Positions 32,677-43,114 are shown, counted from the first letter of the stretch. The stretch is 64,000 bases of DNA from an uncultured Pseudomonadales bacterium (GCA_937921865.1 CAKZWF010000050.1:1-64000); one strand, 5' to 3'. Notes: a model not told the origin generated them from the letters alone. Made by a program: numbers and translations.

Positions 32677-34470
32677 ATGATGAATGACCCAACCATCGAA
32701 AGAGATGGATTGATCTTCCGAGACCTGGATCACGACGGCAAACTTGCGCCGTTCGAAGACTATCGAAACAGCATCACTGAGCGGGTCAGCGATCTCCTGG
32801 GCAGAATGACGCTCGCAGAGAAGATCGGTCTGATGATGCACGGAACTGCTCAGAGCGATGGTCCGCTTGGTGCCCTGGGTGTGGGCGAATGCTACGACGA
32901 AAACAATGCCCGCGACCAGCTGCTCAATAAGTCGATCAATCACCTGATCACCCGGCTCAATTGCGAACCCAGTGAGTTTGCACGCGAGAACAACCGGCTC
33001 CAGGCTATCGCCGCCGAAAGCCGTTTGGGCATCCCGCTCACGATCAGTACCGATCCAAGGCATCACTTTCAACATGTTACGGGTGCCAGCAGTCGTGCTA
33101 TCGGGTTTTCTCAATGGCCGGAAACTACCGGACTGGCTGCCGCCAGAGATGCTGCGCTGGTCCGCCAGTTTGCTGAAGTTGCGAGGCTGGAGTACCGCGC
33201 CGTGGGGATCCACATGGCACTGTCGCCACAAGCTGATATTTCAACCGAACCGAGATGGTCGCGCATTTCAGGAACCTTCGGCGAATATCCCGATGTCACG
33301 AAAACAATGGTCGAAGCCTACGTCGAAGGCATGCAGGGCAGCAGCAATGGCCTGACTAAGGCTGGGGTCGCGGCAGTGGTTAAACACTGGGTCGGGTACG
33401 GTGCAGCGCCCGAAGGATTTGATGGCCACAACGCCTACGGGCAGCATTCAGCGGTGACTGACGAAAGCTTGAACTATCACATCGAACCGTTCCTCGGCGC
33501 ATTTGAGCGGTGTGTTGCTGGTGTGATGCCCACCTATACAATCCCCCATCAGCTGACCGAAAATGGGTCCCCCATCGAAGCGGTTGCCGGAGGCTTCAGC
33601 CACTATCTGCTGACCACCCTCCTGCGAGACCAATATGGTTTTGAAGGGTTTGTCCTTTCCGACTGGGCCATCTATCGGGATGCAACTGAAGCAACACACA
33701 ACCCCCAGCAGATGCAGTCGCCAGATGATATCGCGATGCCCTGGGGTGTCGAAACGCTGAGCCGTGTTGAGCGGATTGCTAAAAGTGTCAATGCCGGTGT
33801 TGATCAGCTGGGCGGCGAAGAGGATGTGGAGGCTCTGGCGAGTGCCGTCGCTTCAGGCCTGGTGAGCGTTGAGCGTATCGAGGAAGCCGCAGAGAGACTG
33901 CTCAGAGTAAAATTTGAGCTGGGTCTGTTCGATGCGCCATATGTCGACGAACAGGCTGCACAGTCCATAGTCGGTAACAAAGAGCATCAAAACCTGGCAC
34001 TGGATGCTCAACGTCGCGCACTGATCTGCCTGAATACGCATGATTCGGTTGATCCGGCAGCGGTTAAGTTCGTTGATTGGAACAACCTCGATGATATTCC
34101 TGCGGAAACCACCCTGGTCATTCGAATTGATTCACCCAGGGAACCGCTCCATCCCAATCACTTTTTCGGTTCAAGACAACATGAGGGTTCACTTGAGTAT
34201 GCTGAATCTTCCGATGAGTTCCAGACAATCAAACGACTGTCTGAAACCAACCGGATCATTCTTGTGATCCAGATGGCGAGGCCTGCGATTTTTCACAACC
34301 TGCTGCCGTTCATCGAGGGGCTCTATATCGATCTCGGCATCTCGGACGATGTCATTCTGGACGCCGTTTCCGGCAAGTTCGAGCCCAGTGGGGTCTTACC
34401 GTTCGGAATTCCAGATTCAATGCAATCTGTGCTGGATGGACGCTCTGACGTTCCAGGTCGGGTTGCATAA
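32677..34470 (+). CDS. Glycoside hydrolase family 3 enzyme
   Basis: A 597-residue GH3 beta-glycosidase. RVSDLLGRMTLAEKIGLMM is the standard N-terminal motif. The substrate-pocket text is VVKHWVGYGAAPEGFDGHN, and FVLSDWAIYRD holds the nucleophile Asp, near residue 330. A C-terminal alpha/beta sandwich follows. No signal peptide is seen, so it is likely cytoplasmic and acts on an imported glycoside. The closest neighbour is the amidohydrolase 135 nt downstream; no glycan transporter adjoins. Confidence 0.85.
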   Translation: MMNDPTIERDGLIFRDLDHDGKLAPFEDYRNSITERVSDLLGRMTLAEKIGLMMHGTAQSDGPLGALGVGECYDENNARDQLLNKSINHLITRLNCEPSEFARENNRLQAIAAESRLGIPLTISTDPRHHFQHVTGASSRAIGFSQWPETTGLAAARDAALVRQFAEVARLEYRAVGIHMALSPQADISTEPRWSRISGTFGEYPDVTKTMVEAYVEGMQGSSNGLTKAGVAAVVKHWVGYGAAPEGFDGHNAYGQHSAVTDESLNYHIEPFLGAFERCVAGVMPTYTIPHQLTENGSPIEAVAGGFSHYLLTTLLRDQYGFEGFVLSDWAIYRDATEATHNPQQMQSPDDIAMPWGVETLSRVERIAKSVNAGVDQLGGEEDVEALASAVASGLVSVERIEEAAERLLRVKFELGLFDAPYVDEQAAQSIVGNKEHQNLALDAQRRALICLNTHDSVDPAAVKFVDWNNLDDIPAETTLVIRIDSPREPLHPNHFFGSRQHEGSLEYAESSDEFQTIKRLSETNRIILVIQMARPAIFHNLLPFIEGLYIDLGISDDVILDAVSGKFEPSGVLPFGIPDSMQSVLDGRSDVPGRVA

Positions 34471-34605
34471 GAAATTGACCTGAACCCATAGTACGCATAG
34501 GCAAGATCGGCGTAGTGGGCTATCCCCCCAAGAGCGTTTAAGCTGGCGATTTTCTCCAACCCGCTCTAATCTGCTAGTCGGCTCAATCGAACTCAGGACA
34601 ATGCA

Positions 34606-36309
34606 GTGATTCATGATCTCGTTATTCGCAATGGACAGGTAGTCGACGGCACAGGCGCACCCGGAATCCAAGCCGACATCGCAGTTTCCAATGGCAAGAT
34701 TGTCGCGATCGAAGCCGGGATAAAAGCGACCGCAAAGCAGGAAATCGACGCTACAGGCATGATTGTGACGCCTGGGTTCGTAGATGTGCACACCCACTAT
34801 GACGGTCAGGCGACCTGGGATTCCCACCTCAATCCCTCTTCAAGCCTCGGCACAACAACTGTTGTCATGGGTAATTGTGGTGTCGGGTTTGCACCCTGCC
34901 GCCCTGAAGACCGCGATGTGCTCATCAAACTGATGGAGGGTGTGGAAGAAATCCCTGAATCGGTTATGAACGAAGGGTTGCCCTGGAGTTGGGAAACTTT
35001 CCCTGAATATCTCGACTGTTTAGACAGTCATCCCCACGACATTGATCTGGCGGCCCTGGTGCCTCACGGACCGATTCGCGTGTACGTGATGGGTGAGCGA
35101 GGGGTCAATCGAGAACCGGCAACTGAAGATGATATTGCGCAGATGAAAGCGATACTGGCAGAAAGTGTTGCCGCTGGCGGTGTTGGATTCTCAACTTCAC
35201 GAACGCTTGTGCATCGATCCAGCACGGGTGCATACGTTCCTACCTATCAGGCAGTCAGTAGTGAACTGAAACAGATGGGAGAAGCTCTATCCGGTGATCG
35301 CGGACACGTCTTTCAGTTTATTGCTGATTGGCAGGATGCCGAAGACGAATTCAGTATTTTGAGTGAAACCTCAGCAAAAACCGGCGCAAAAGGCACCTTC
35401 ACCCTGCTGGATCTGGATGGAACACCCACATTATGGCGGGAACATCTGGATCGCATAGAGGCTGCGCAGGCGCAAGGGATCGATATTCGCGGCCAGGTCC
35501 TTTCAAGGCCGGTTGGCATCATGATGGGACACCCTGCCTCCATGAGCCCGTTCTATGACCGCCCCAGCTTCAAAGCTCTGCAATCGATGGCCTGGGACGA
35601 GAAAGTCGCTGCCCTGAAAGATCCTCAAACCAAAGCAAAGATACTCAACGAAGCGAACGAGAATCCGCACATATTCGTAAAAATTGTCAGTGGACGCTAT
35701 GAGAACATGTACGTCCTCGATGATCCAATCGACTACCTGCCTGGTCCGGACCGCTGCGTCGCAAACCTTGCAGCGGCCGAAAACAGGAACCCGGAAGAGT
35801 GGTTGTACGACTATCTGCTGACCAGCAACGGCAACGCTCTGATCTATATTCCTGTTGCTAACTTTTCCGACAACATCCCTGAAATGCTGGAACATCCCAA
35901 TACCGTCGTCGCTCTTGGCGACGGCGGCGCACACGTTGGCTCAATCTGCGATACCAGCGCAAACCTGTATGTGCTGTGTAAATGGGTGAAAGAAAAAGCC
36001 CAGCTCAAGTTGGAACAGGGAATCCACATGCTGACACGACAGCCTGCAGAACTTTATTCCCTCAACGATCGTGGCATCCTTGCCGAAGGAATGAAGGCTG
36101 ACATCAACATCATCGACTTCGAAAACCTGAAATTGCACACCCCGCATATCGCTCACGACTTACCTGCTGGTGGTAAACGTTTTCTGCAGAACGCAGACGG
36201 CATCAAAGCCACGATAGTTTCCGGCGAAGTGATTTACGCAGACGGTGAGCCGACTGGCGCATTACCCGGAAAACTGATCAGAGGACAACGCCTGGATCCC
36301 AGAGTGTAA
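34606..36309 (+). CDS. N-acyl-D-amino-acid deacylase-like amidohydrolase
   Basis: A 567-residue metal-dependent amidohydrolase. GTG 34606 is preceded by CAGGA seven bases upstream; an ATG five bases earlier is out of frame. HTHYDGQATWD supplies the first His pair, GNCGVGFAPCRP the zinc-binding Cys typical of D-aminoacylases, and LGDGGAHVG the catalytic Asp region. The C-terminal ADGEPTGALPGKLIRG is typical. It cleaves an N-acyl or related amide bond. A hairpin terminator follows. Confidence 0.85.
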   Translation: MIHDLVIRNGQVVDGTGAPGIQADIAVSNGKIVAIEAGIKATAKQEIDATGMIVTPGFVDVHTHYDGQATWDSHLNPSSSLGTTTVVMGNCGVGFAPCRPEDRDVLIKLMEGVEEIPESVMNEGLPWSWETFPEYLDCLDSHPHDIDLAALVPHGPIRVYVMGERGVNREPATEDDIAQMKAILAESVAAGGVGFSTSRTLVHRSSTGAYVPTYQAVSSELKQMGEALSGDRGHVFQFIADWQDAEDEFSILSETSAKTGAKGTFTLLDLDGTPTLWREHLDRIEAAQAQGIDIRGQVLSRPVGIMMGHPASMSPFYDRPSFKALQSMAWDEKVAALKDPQTKAKILNEANENPHIFVKIVSGRYENMYVLDDPIDYLPGPDRCVANLAAAENRNPEEWLYDYLLTSNGNALIYIPVANFSDNIPEMLEHPNTVVALGDGGAHVGSICDTSANLYVLCKWVKEKAQLKLEQGIHMLTRQPAELYSLNDRGILAEGMKADINIIDFENLKLHTPHIAHDLPAGGKRFLQNADGIKATIVSGEVIYADGEPTGALPGKLIRGQRLDPRV

Positions 36310-36328
36310 AGAGTAAAAGCGACAATCA

Positions 36329-36360
36329 CTCAGCGGCCCGAGTGCCGCTGAGAATACTTT
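36329..36360 (+). terminator. Rho-independent terminator after amidohydrolase
   Basis: CTCAGCGGC-CCGAGT-GCCGCTGAG is a perfect 9-bp stem and is followed by AATACTTTT. It may act in both directions, since the LLM gene ends 20 nt away on the other strand. Confidence 0.8.
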
Positions 36361-36379
36361 TATCAGTGCCTGGACCCGG

Positions 36380-37384
36380 CTAAGACCGCAGCTGACTCAA
36401 CAGCCCCGCCAGCTCCGCATCCTCCATGCCGGGAACAGTAAATCCAGTGCGACCGATGAGCCCGCCAAATCGCTGCTGCATGGTATCTACTACCGTTTGC
36501 GGTTCGCCGACAATACCGATGGTGTGAACCATTTCATCGGTAATCAGCGCCGCCATATCGTCGGTTCTGTGGGCACGATTCAACACGATGAGTTCATCCT
36601 GCAGCTCACCCCAGCCATGAATATCCAACACCGGTTTGTAAGCGACTGTACAACCGTAGAAAGCGATACGATTTTTCAGCGTCGCTATCCCATCCCGCAA
36701 AGCTTCTTCGGTGGTGCCAGTCGCAATCATGGGGGCATAGTCCAGCTCATAGTTAGCGAGACTGCGTCCGCTGGTGGCTAACCCGGCTTCGATCGCCGGC
36801 AGCGTCACTTCTCGCATATATTTCTCTGAGGAGAACGGATGCATGATCATGCCGTCGGCAACCTCGGCTGCGACTTTGGTCATCAGCGGACCGGTGGCGG
36901 ATAGCACAATTCGCGGGCGGGGCCCACTGACGTTATCAGGGCTGAAGGTAGCGGGCATCAGCGTGTGCTGATAGTACTCACCCATAAACTCCAATCGTTT
37001 GCCGTCATACCAGCAGTCGAAGATCGCGTTCATCGCATTGATGTACTCGCGCATCTGGCGGGCAGCTTTATGCCAGGGCATGCTGAAACGACGTTCAATG
37101 TGGGGTTTTACCTGAGAGCCCAACCCAAGCACAAAGCGACCACTGCTGAAGGCATTGAGGTCATGAGTCTGAACCGCCATGGACATCGGATTGCGCGCGA
37201 ACGCCACGGCAACGGAAGTCACCAGCTCAATGCGGCTGGTGTTCGCGGCTGCAAGCGCCAGAGGCATAAACGGATCATGATTCAGCTCAGCAAGGCGTAT
37301 ACCGTCGTAGCCCAAGGCTTCCAGGCGTTTTGCCTGTTCGCCAATGCGCTGCATATCAGCGCTCGCTGAGGCATCGATTTTCAT
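36380..37384 (-). CDS. LLM-class flavin-dependent oxidoreductase (F420-type, TIGR03617-like)
   Basis: A 334-residue luciferase-like TIM-barrel protein. It starts with an Asp-Ala-Ser-Ala pattern (MKIDASASADMQRIG), GYDGIRLAELNHDPF near residue 28, LVTSVAVAFARNPMSMA near 56 and GRFVLGLGSQVKPHIERRF, matching the probable F420-dependent TIGR03617 subset. AGGAAAAACA precedes the ATG. It could reduce or oxidise a lipophilic or terpenoid substrate using F420 or FMN; the cofactor cannot be told from sequence alone. Confidence 0.82.
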   Translation of the reverse strand: MKIDASASADMQRIGEQAKRLEALGYDGIRLAELNHDPFMPLALAAANTSRIELVTSVAVAFARNPMSMAVQTHDLNAFSSGRFVLGLGSQVKPHIERRFSMPWHKAARQMREYINAMNAIFDCWYDGKRLEFMGEYYQHTLMPATFSPDNVSGPRPRIVLSATGPLMTKVAAEVADGMIMHPFSSEKYMREVTLPAIEAGLATSGRSLANYELDYAPMIATGTTEEALRDGIATLKNRIAFYGCTVAYKPVLDIHGWGELQDELIVLNRAHRTDDMAALITDEMVHTIGIVGEPQTVVDTMQQRFGGLIGRTGFTVPGMEDAELAGLLSQLRS

Positions 37385-37420
37385 TGTTTTTCCTGTTTTG
37401 TCATGGAGGCGAAAAGTATG

Positions 37421-37498
37421 TGATCGCCTAATCTGGCACCTTACTCTGACCCGATAGATTCACTCTAACCCTATAGATTCCTCTGACCCGATAGATTC
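37421..37498. repeat. Dispersed element right end with tandem 18-19-base units
   Basis: TGATCGCCTAATCTGGCACC leads to the right end TTACTCTGACCC. The last part is tandemly repeated: ACTCTGACCCGATAGATTC at 37443, ACTCTAACCCTATAGATTC at 37462 and CTCTGACCCGATAGATTC at 37481. These units encode the C-terminus and stop of the nitroreductase gene. Confidence 0.75.
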
Positions 37499-38176
37499 AA
37501 ACCCTGTATAGGTGACAAAATTATCTTTGTCTTCACGTACAGATTTGACTTCATTGGCGGCGAAATCAAAATCAGGCCAGCCCATCGCAACACAAGTCAT
37601 TATGGTCTGATCATCAGGAATTTTTGCATGCTCCCTCACGACCGATGATTGCATAATTCCCTGGCCATTGATGACAGTACCCAGACCACGCGTCCACGCG
37701 GCCAGAACCAGACCATATACAGCAGCACCCAAATCAAAGTGGCAAATGGTGTCATGCTCCATGGTTTTCTCACAGGTCATCACAATAGATACCGGTGCAT
37801 CAAACTGACGGAAGCCGCGCATCACCCAGTCCTGGCGTTTCTCGGTATCTTCGCGAGCAATATCCATCGCAGCAAATAGTTGTTTTGCGATATCTACCTG
37901 ACGCTGGCGATAAGCACCTTCATAGCCATGGTTCATCCTGATTTCCCGGTCGACATTGGCGCCAGACAGCATTTTCGCAGTATTACCTTCCCGGATACGC
38001 TCTAAGGGCTCACCGGTAACAACATGAAAAAACCAGGGTTGCGTGTTCATCGATGAAGGTGCACCTTTAGCAATCGCGATAATCTCGACGACTAATTTCT
38101 GAGATACGGGCTTTTTCTTGTAACCGCGAATACTGCGCCGTTTTTTCACGAGCGCGTCGAGCGCACTGGCTTCCAT
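37460..38176 (-). CDS. Nitroreductase-family protein, C-terminus rewritten by repeat
   Basis: A 238-residue FMN-dependent nitroreductase-fold protein. RRSIRGYKKKPVSQ near residue 14 binds the FMN phosphate, PSSMNTQPW follows, and the distal part has GLVLAAWTRGLGT. The family part ends around NFVTYTGFE. The last residues, SIGSEESIGLE and the stop, are encoded by tandem copies of the dispersed repeat. The upstream gap is 197 nt; the LLM gene is 75 nt downstream on the same strand. Likely acts on a nitroaromatic or quinone; not tested. Confidence 0.83.
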   Translation of the reverse strand: MEASALDALVKKRRSIRGYKKKPVSQKLVVEIIAIAKGAPSSMNTQPWFFHVVTGEPLERIREGNTAKMLSGANVDREIRMNHGYEGAYRQRQVDIAKQLFAAMDIAREDTEKRQDWVMRGFRQFDAPVSIVMTCEKTMEHDTICHFDLGAAVYGLVLAAWTRGLGTVINGQGIMQSSVVREHAKIPDDQTIMTCVAMGWPDFDFAANEVKSVREDKDNFVTYTGFESIGSEESIGLE

Positions 38177-38373
38177 ATATCACGTCACACATAAGTCTAA
38201 AAAACGGCAACCTACATGAAACGTCAACTACAGATCAAGTTACATCATTGAGCGCAATGTCCAGCAATCACGGGCAGCCAGGAGAAAGCACTCTGTCCGG
38301 GAATCACATAAGCTGGCGGTCCATTTCAGAGCCGCGGAAGCGGGCCAGCTAAACTGCAAAGAAAGGGGAAGTC

Positions 38374-39993
38374 ATGTCTGATAATTCAATAAGCGAAGGT
38401 CCTGTTGACGTCCTGATCATCGGCGCAGGTGCTTCCGGTGCTGCAGTGGCCTGGAGCCTTGCCGATACACGGATGAAAATCGTGTGTCTGGAACAGGGCG
38501 ATTGGATGAACCCGACCGACTATGCGACCAACAAGACCGATTGGGAAGTGCACCAGTACAGCAAGCTCAATATTGATCCGAATGTCAGAGGGTTGGAGAC
38601 GGATTACCCGATAAACAATGATGAATCCCCCATCAATGTTGTTAACTTCAATGGCGTGGGTGGCAGCACAATTCTTTATGCCGCTCACTTTCCAAGGCTG
38701 CATCCTTCCGACTTCAAGGTGAAGACGTTGGACGGTGTTGCTGCAGACTGGCCAATCTCCTACGACACTCTGGAACCCTACTTTGCCCAGAACGATCGAA
38801 TGATGGGCGTATCAGGTCTGGCTGGTGATCCTATGTATCCACCGAAACAGCCACCGTTACCGCCAATTCCGCTCGGGCTTGTCGGCGAAACCGTTGCGAG
38901 GGGCTATAACAAACTCGGTTGGCACTGGTGGCCTTCTGACAGCGCGATTATTTCTCAACCCTATGAAGGCAGGGATAAGTGTCTGAATCTCGGGCCTTGT
39001 ATGACCGGTTGCTCTCAGGGAGGAAAATCCAGTACAGATATTACCTACTGGCCGGAAGCGATTCGTATGGGCGTGGAATTACGAACCCGGTGTCGTGTTC
39101 GGGAAGTAACGGTCAATGAATCCGGCATGGCCGATGGTGTTATCTACTATGATGCCGACGGCAACGAAGTTCACCAGAAAGCCGAAGTCGTTGTGATGGC
39201 CTGCAACGGTGTCGGTACGCCACGAATTCTGCTCAACTCAACCTCTGAGCAGTTTCCCAACGGCCTTGCTAACAGTAGCGGCATGGTCGGCAAGAACCTG
39301 ATGTTCCATCCGGTTGGCTTTGCCCAGGGCCGGTTTGAAGAACACCTCGATAGCCACAAGGGGCCGCAAGGCTGCTGTATTCTGAGCAAAGAGTTTTACG
39401 AGACAGATGAATCGCGGGGATATGTGCGTGGCTACAATATGCAGATAACCCGCGGTACCGGCCCATTCAGTACGGCACTTCAGGGCTATGCTTCAGGCAC
39501 AATCCCCTGGGGACCAGGGCATCACGACGCCTTCCAGAAGCAATTTGATCATGTGGCTGCAATTGGTATTTTGTGTGAGGACCTGCCAGAGGAGCACAAC
39601 ACGGTCACCCTTGATCCAGAGCTCGTTGATTCTGATGGGATTCCTTCACCAAAGATCAACTACACCATGAGTGAAAACAGCCGGAAAATGCTTGAGCACG
39701 GTCTCGCCCGGGCTGAAGAGGCACTCCGGGCAGCTGGCGCTGTTGAAGTGACTTCCGGAGGACCCGTGCAGGCCGCAGGATGGCATCTGTTGGGCACAGC
39801 AAGAATGGGCGATGACCCGGCGACCTCGGTGGTCAACAATTGGGGCCGCTCACATGACGTTAAGAACCTGTTTATTGTTGATGGCAGTATCTTTGTGACG
39901 TCCGGTGGCCTGAATCCAACCAGCACGATTCAGGCATTGGCGCTCTATATCGCCGATACCATGAAGAAGAATCTTGCCAACCTGTTTGATTAG
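38374..39993 (+). CDS. GMC-family FAD oxidoreductase
   Basis: A 539-residue glucose-methanol-choline-type oxidoreductase. The FAD motif VLIIGAGASGAAVAWSL is at the N-terminus, GVGGSTILYAAHFPRL binds the ADP part, CMTGCSQGGKSS follows, and the C-terminal WHLLGTARMGDDP and GGLNPTST hold the active-site His/Asn region. GGGGAAG precedes the ATG. The small subunit gene follows 11 nt later, typical of membrane-bound alcohol or polyol dehydrogenases that pass electrons to a cytochrome. No cytochrome subunit is seen here. Confidence 0.9.
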   Translation: MSDNSISEGPVDVLIIGAGASGAAVAWSLADTRMKIVCLEQGDWMNPTDYATNKTDWEVHQYSKLNIDPNVRGLETDYPINNDESPINVVNFNGVGGSTILYAAHFPRLHPSDFKVKTLDGVAADWPISYDTLEPYFAQNDRMMGVSGLAGDPMYPPKQPPLPPIPLGLVGETVARGYNKLGWHWWPSDSAIISQPYEGRDKCLNLGPCMTGCSQGGKSSTDITYWPEAIRMGVELRTRCRVREVTVNESGMADGVIYYDADGNEVHQKAEVVVMACNGVGTPRILLNSTSEQFPNGLANSSGMVGKNLMFHPVGFAQGRFEEHLDSHKGPQGCCILSKEFYETDESRGYVRGYNMQITRGTGPFSTALQGYASGTIPWGPGHHDAFQKQFDHVAAIGILCEDLPEEHNTVTLDPELVDSDGIPSPKINYTMSENSRKMLEHGLARAEEALRAAGAVEVTSGGPVQAAGWHLLGTARMGDDPATSVVNNWGRSHDVKNLFIVDGSIFVTSGGLNPTSTIQALALYIADTMKKNLANLFD

Positions 39994-40004
39994 GGAGAAG
40001 CGAA

Positions 40005-40475
40005 ATGAGTGATTTGATCGCAACAGATAACCTCCTAAATGAAGCGCAGAAAGCCATATTCGAAGCGCTAGTCGATACCCTTGTGCCAGCTGGTGAAGAT
40101 GAATTGATGCCTTCCGCCAGTGAAGTCGATGTTCTCTCATACATTGTTGATAGCGCACCGGATTTTGCACCACAACTTGCTGCAATCGTTGACAGCTTTA
40201 ACGACGAATTTGTTTCCAGTGGGGAGGAACGACGCGTCCAGTTGGTTCAGGAATTTGAGCAGGCACAACCTGAACTATTTGGCGGGCTGCTATTTCACAC
40301 CTATGCTCGCTACTATCAGGATGCTCGTGTGCTTGAAGGTATAGGGCTCACAGCTGGACCTCCCTTTCCTAGAGGAAACACGGTTGAAGCAGGTGATCTG
40401 TCCCTGCTCGACCCGGTGATGGAAAAATCCCACGGTTATCGCAAAGTTGCTGGAGTCAGCAGTGATCTACGTTGA
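40005..40475 (+). CDS. Gluconate 2-dehydrogenase subunit 3-like protein
   Basis: A 156-residue protein of the gluconate 2-dehydrogenase subunit 3 family (PF13618), the usual small partner of the GMC enzyme. It has the pattern AIFEALVDTLVPAGEDEL at the N-terminus and GLLFHTYARYYQDARV near residue 95. GGGAGAAGCGA precedes the ATG. No twin-arginine or other export signal is seen, although such subunits often carry one, so export may differ here. Confidence 0.8.
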   Translation: MSDLIATDNLLNEAQKAIFEALVDTLVPAGEDELMPSASEVDVLSYIVDSAPDFAPQLAAIVDSFNDEFVSSGEERRVQLVQEFEQAQPELFGGLLFHTYARYYQDARVLEGIGLTAGPPFPRGNTVEAGDLSLLDPVMEKSHGYRKVAGVSSDLR

Positions 40476-40530
40476 TTACCTTCGTGCAGATTCCGATAGC
40501 GGGTAAACGTACAAGAGAATCTGAAAGCAA

Positions 40531-40785
40531 GTGAGTGGATACTCGGCGCTGGGCTACGCAGTCCGCTTCACGGTCATCGCAAAATATCTATCCCAACTCT
40601 ATGGTGTACTCGCGTTGCTGTTGCTGATTCCCTGCCTGCCCGCCGCCTTTCTGTTCGCACGTGGCTGGTCTCAGTGGATCGGTGGCATAGGTGTCGTCGT
40701 TCTTGCGCTGGCCGTGCTGCTGCGCTCCGGTCACGCAACCAACAATTTCGGCTTCAAAAGGCCAAACCTTCAGACTTTTACCTGA
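40531..40785 (+). pseudogene. TrkH-type potassium transporter remnant, internally deleted
   Basis: An 84-residue frame (GTG 40531) with two hydrophobic segments. The first (VIAKYLSQLYGVLALLLL) resembles the first helix of TrkH/KtrB K+ transporters. The next part, SQWIGGIGVVVLALAVL, matches the family's conserved WxGGxGIxVL segment that in intact proteins lies about 100 residues later. The frame then ends 20 residues on, just before the copper ATPase gene. So the middle and most of the C-terminus are gone. I see only fragments; the assignment rests on those two segments. Confidence 0.5.
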
Positions 40786-40786
40786 A

Positions 40787-43114
40787 TCATTCGAGTTGGG
40801 CAGATCTGAGCCTTAATGCGTTGCTGACCACCGAGACAGAAGACAAACTCATGGCTGCTGCAGCGAACATCGGTGAAATCAAAAGACCGAAGAACGGGAA
40901 CAGCAACCCTGCCGCCAATGGAACTCCCAAGGCGTTGTAAACCAACGCAAAAAACAGATTCTGCTTGATATTACGCATGGTGGCTCGAGACAGTCGACGA
41001 GCGCGAACGATGCCATTGAGGTCGCCTTTAACCAACGTAAAGCCGGCACTTTCAATCGCCACGTCAGCGCCCGTGCCCATTGCGATCCCAACGTCGGCCT
41101 GAGCCAGTGCCGGAGCATCGTTGATGCCATCACCGGCCATCGCAACTTTGCAGCCCTGCGCCTGCAGTTCCTTGACGATGCGCGCCTTGTCTTCCGGCAG
41201 GACGCCTGCATGGATCTCGTCAATTCCGAGTTTCGCCGCTACGGCCTGTGCCGTCCGCACATTGTCGCCGGTCGCCATGACGATGCGCAGGCCCTCTTCA
41301 TGCAACGCTTGCAACGCTCCGGGTGTCGTCTCTTTCACTGGATCGGCGACGGCGACCAGACCGGCGACTGCCTTGTCGACGATCACGAACATCACCGTTT
41401 CGCCGTCATCGCGCCGGTGGTCTGCGATCTCTGCCAGATCACCAGTGTCGAGTCCCAGATCCGCCACCAGCTTGGCGTTGCCGAGCGCAACCGGTCTGCC
41501 GTCGATGACGCCTGTTACACCCTTGCCAGTGACAGCCTCAAACTCTTCCGCAATACCCAGTTCCACACCGCGGTCCTCGGCTCCGGCGACAATCGCCTCG
41601 GCAAGCGGGTGTTCCGATCCTCGCTCCAGAGTGGCGGCAAGCCTCAACACTTCGGTCTCGCTATGTACCGGCTCGGTAAGCACGGCAACGAGCTTGGGTT
41701 TGCCCAAAGTTAATGTTCCGGTCTTGTCGATTATGAGCGTGTCGACCTCGGCAAATCGTTCAAGCGCCTCGGCGTTCCTGATCAACACGCCGGCCTGTGC
41801 GCCACGCCCCGTGGCAGTCATGATCGACATGGGTGTCGCAAGACCAAGCGCACAAGGACAGGCAATGATCAGAACCGCTACTGCGTTGACCAGGGCGAAG
41901 GAGAGTGCGGGCGGTGGTCCCCAGATACTCCAGACGATGAACGTCAGAACAGCTATGCAGATTACGGCGGGCACAAATCTCCCCGCGACCGAATCGGCAA
42001 GCTTCTGGATCGGTGCACGGCTGCGTTGCGCGTTCGCAACCATCTCGACGATCTGGCTGAGCAGGGTGCCCGCGCCGACCCGCCTCGCCGCTACGATAAG
42101 AGAGCCTGTGCCGTTAATCGTGGCGCCTGTGACTTCATCGTTCTCAACCTTTTCAACAGGTATCGGCTCACCCGAGATCATCGATTCGTCGATGGCTGAA
42201 CGTCCGTGAACAACTACACCGTCCACCGGAACCTTATCCCCGGGACGCACGCGCAGCTGATCACCTACAACGACGTCCTCCAATGGGACCTCCTCTTCGC
42301 TCCCGTCGGCCCTAATGATGATCGCAGTTTTCGGCGCAAGATTGAGCAGCGCTCGAATAGCGGCACCCGTGCGGTCTCGGGCTCCAAGCTCCATCATCTG
42401 ACCCAGCAGGACTAATACGACGATCACCGCACCGGCCTCGAAATACACACCAACGTCACCGTCCGGGCTGCGGAAGCTTTCCGGAAATAACCCCGGGCTC
42501 AAAACGGCGACAACGCTGAACAAATAGGCAGAACCGACGCCCATAGAGATCAACGTAAACATATTAAGGTTGCGGCTAACGACCGATTGCCAACCACGCA
42601 ATAGAAAAGGCCAGCCAGCCCATAAAATGACCGGCGTCCCTAGTGCGAATTCGATCCAGAGCGTCGTGCGTTCACCAAAGACTTCTCGAACCATGCCGAG
42701 CCCTACCATTGGCCCCATCGTCAGCAGCAGAAGCGGCGTAGTAAGTACCACCCCGACCCAGAACCGGCGTTTAAAATCGATCAACTCCGGATTGGGACCG
42801 TCATCGGTCATCGACGGGTTCGTCGGTTCCAGCGCCATGCCGCAGATCGGGCAACTGCCCGGCCCCACCTGTTCGATTTCGGGATGCATCGGACAGGTAA
42901 AAAGGGTCCCTGGCGCAGACTGCTCCACCATGCGTGCGTTTTTTTCGTTTGATGTGTACCGTTCGGGGTCCGCGGCAAACTTGTCGCGGCAGCCTGCGCT
43001 GCAGAAGTGGAACAGCGTCGCTTGATGTCTAAATGAGGGATTCCCGGCCTTCGTATCGACGTCCATGCCACAGACTGGATCTACTGCGGCCGTCACATCA
43101 GTTGCCCTTGCCAA
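40787..43114 (-). CDS. Copper-translocating P1B-type ATPase with YHS and heavy-metal-binding domains
   Basis: A 775-residue P-type ATPase. It opens with a YHS-type segment ([13 protein letters not shown]) and a zinc-ribbon-like [20 protein letters not shown] motif, then the ATPase core: [10 protein letters not shown] (ion site), DKTGTLT (phosphorylated Asp), and [20 protein letters not shown]. It would export Cu(I) or a related ion. The start is TTG 43114, as no ATG exists in frame after the upstream stop; a GTG six codons on is an alternative. No Cu regulator or chaperone adjoins. Confidence 0.9.
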   Translation of the reverse strand: MARATDVTAAVDPVCGMDVDTKAGNPSFRHQATLFHFCSAGCRDKFAADPERYTSNEKNARMVEQSAPGTLFTCPMHPEIEQVGPGSCPICGMALEPTNPSMTDDGPNPELIDFKRRFWVGVVLTTPLLLLTMGPMVGLGMVREVFGERTTLWIEFALGTPVILWAGWPFLLRGWQSVVSRNLNMFTLISMGVGSAYLFSVVAVLSPGLFPESFRSPDGDVGVYFEAGAVIVVLVLLGQMMELGARDRTGAAIRALLNLAPKTAIIIRADGSEEEVPLEDVVVGDQLRVRPGDKVPVDGVVVHGRSAIDESMISGEPIPVEKVENDEVTGATINGTGSLIVAARRVGAGTLLSQIVEMVANAQRSRAPIQKLADSVAGRFVPAVICIAVLTFIVWSIWGPPPALSFALVNAVAVLIIACPCALGLATPMSIMTATGRGAQAGVLIRNAEALERFAEVDTLIIDKTGTLTLGKPKLVAVLTEPVHSETEVLRLAATLERGSEHPLAEAIVAGAEDRGVELGIAEEFEAVTGKGVTGVIDGRPVALGNAKLVADLGLDTGDLAEIADHRRDDGETVMFVIVDKAVAGLVAVADPVKETTPGALQALHEEGLRIVMATGDNVRTAQAVAAKLGIDEIHAGVLPEDKARIVKELQAQGCKVAMAGDGINDAPALAQADVGIAMGTGADVAIESAGFTLVKGDLNGIVRARRLSRATMRNIKQNLFFALVYNALGVPLAAGLLFPFFGLLISPMFAAAAMSLSSVSVVSNALRLRSAQLE

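Noticed and set aside
37443-37498. CRISPR-like or VNTR array at the nitroreductase end
   Set aside because: Only three abutting units without spacers, and they match the dispersed element end.
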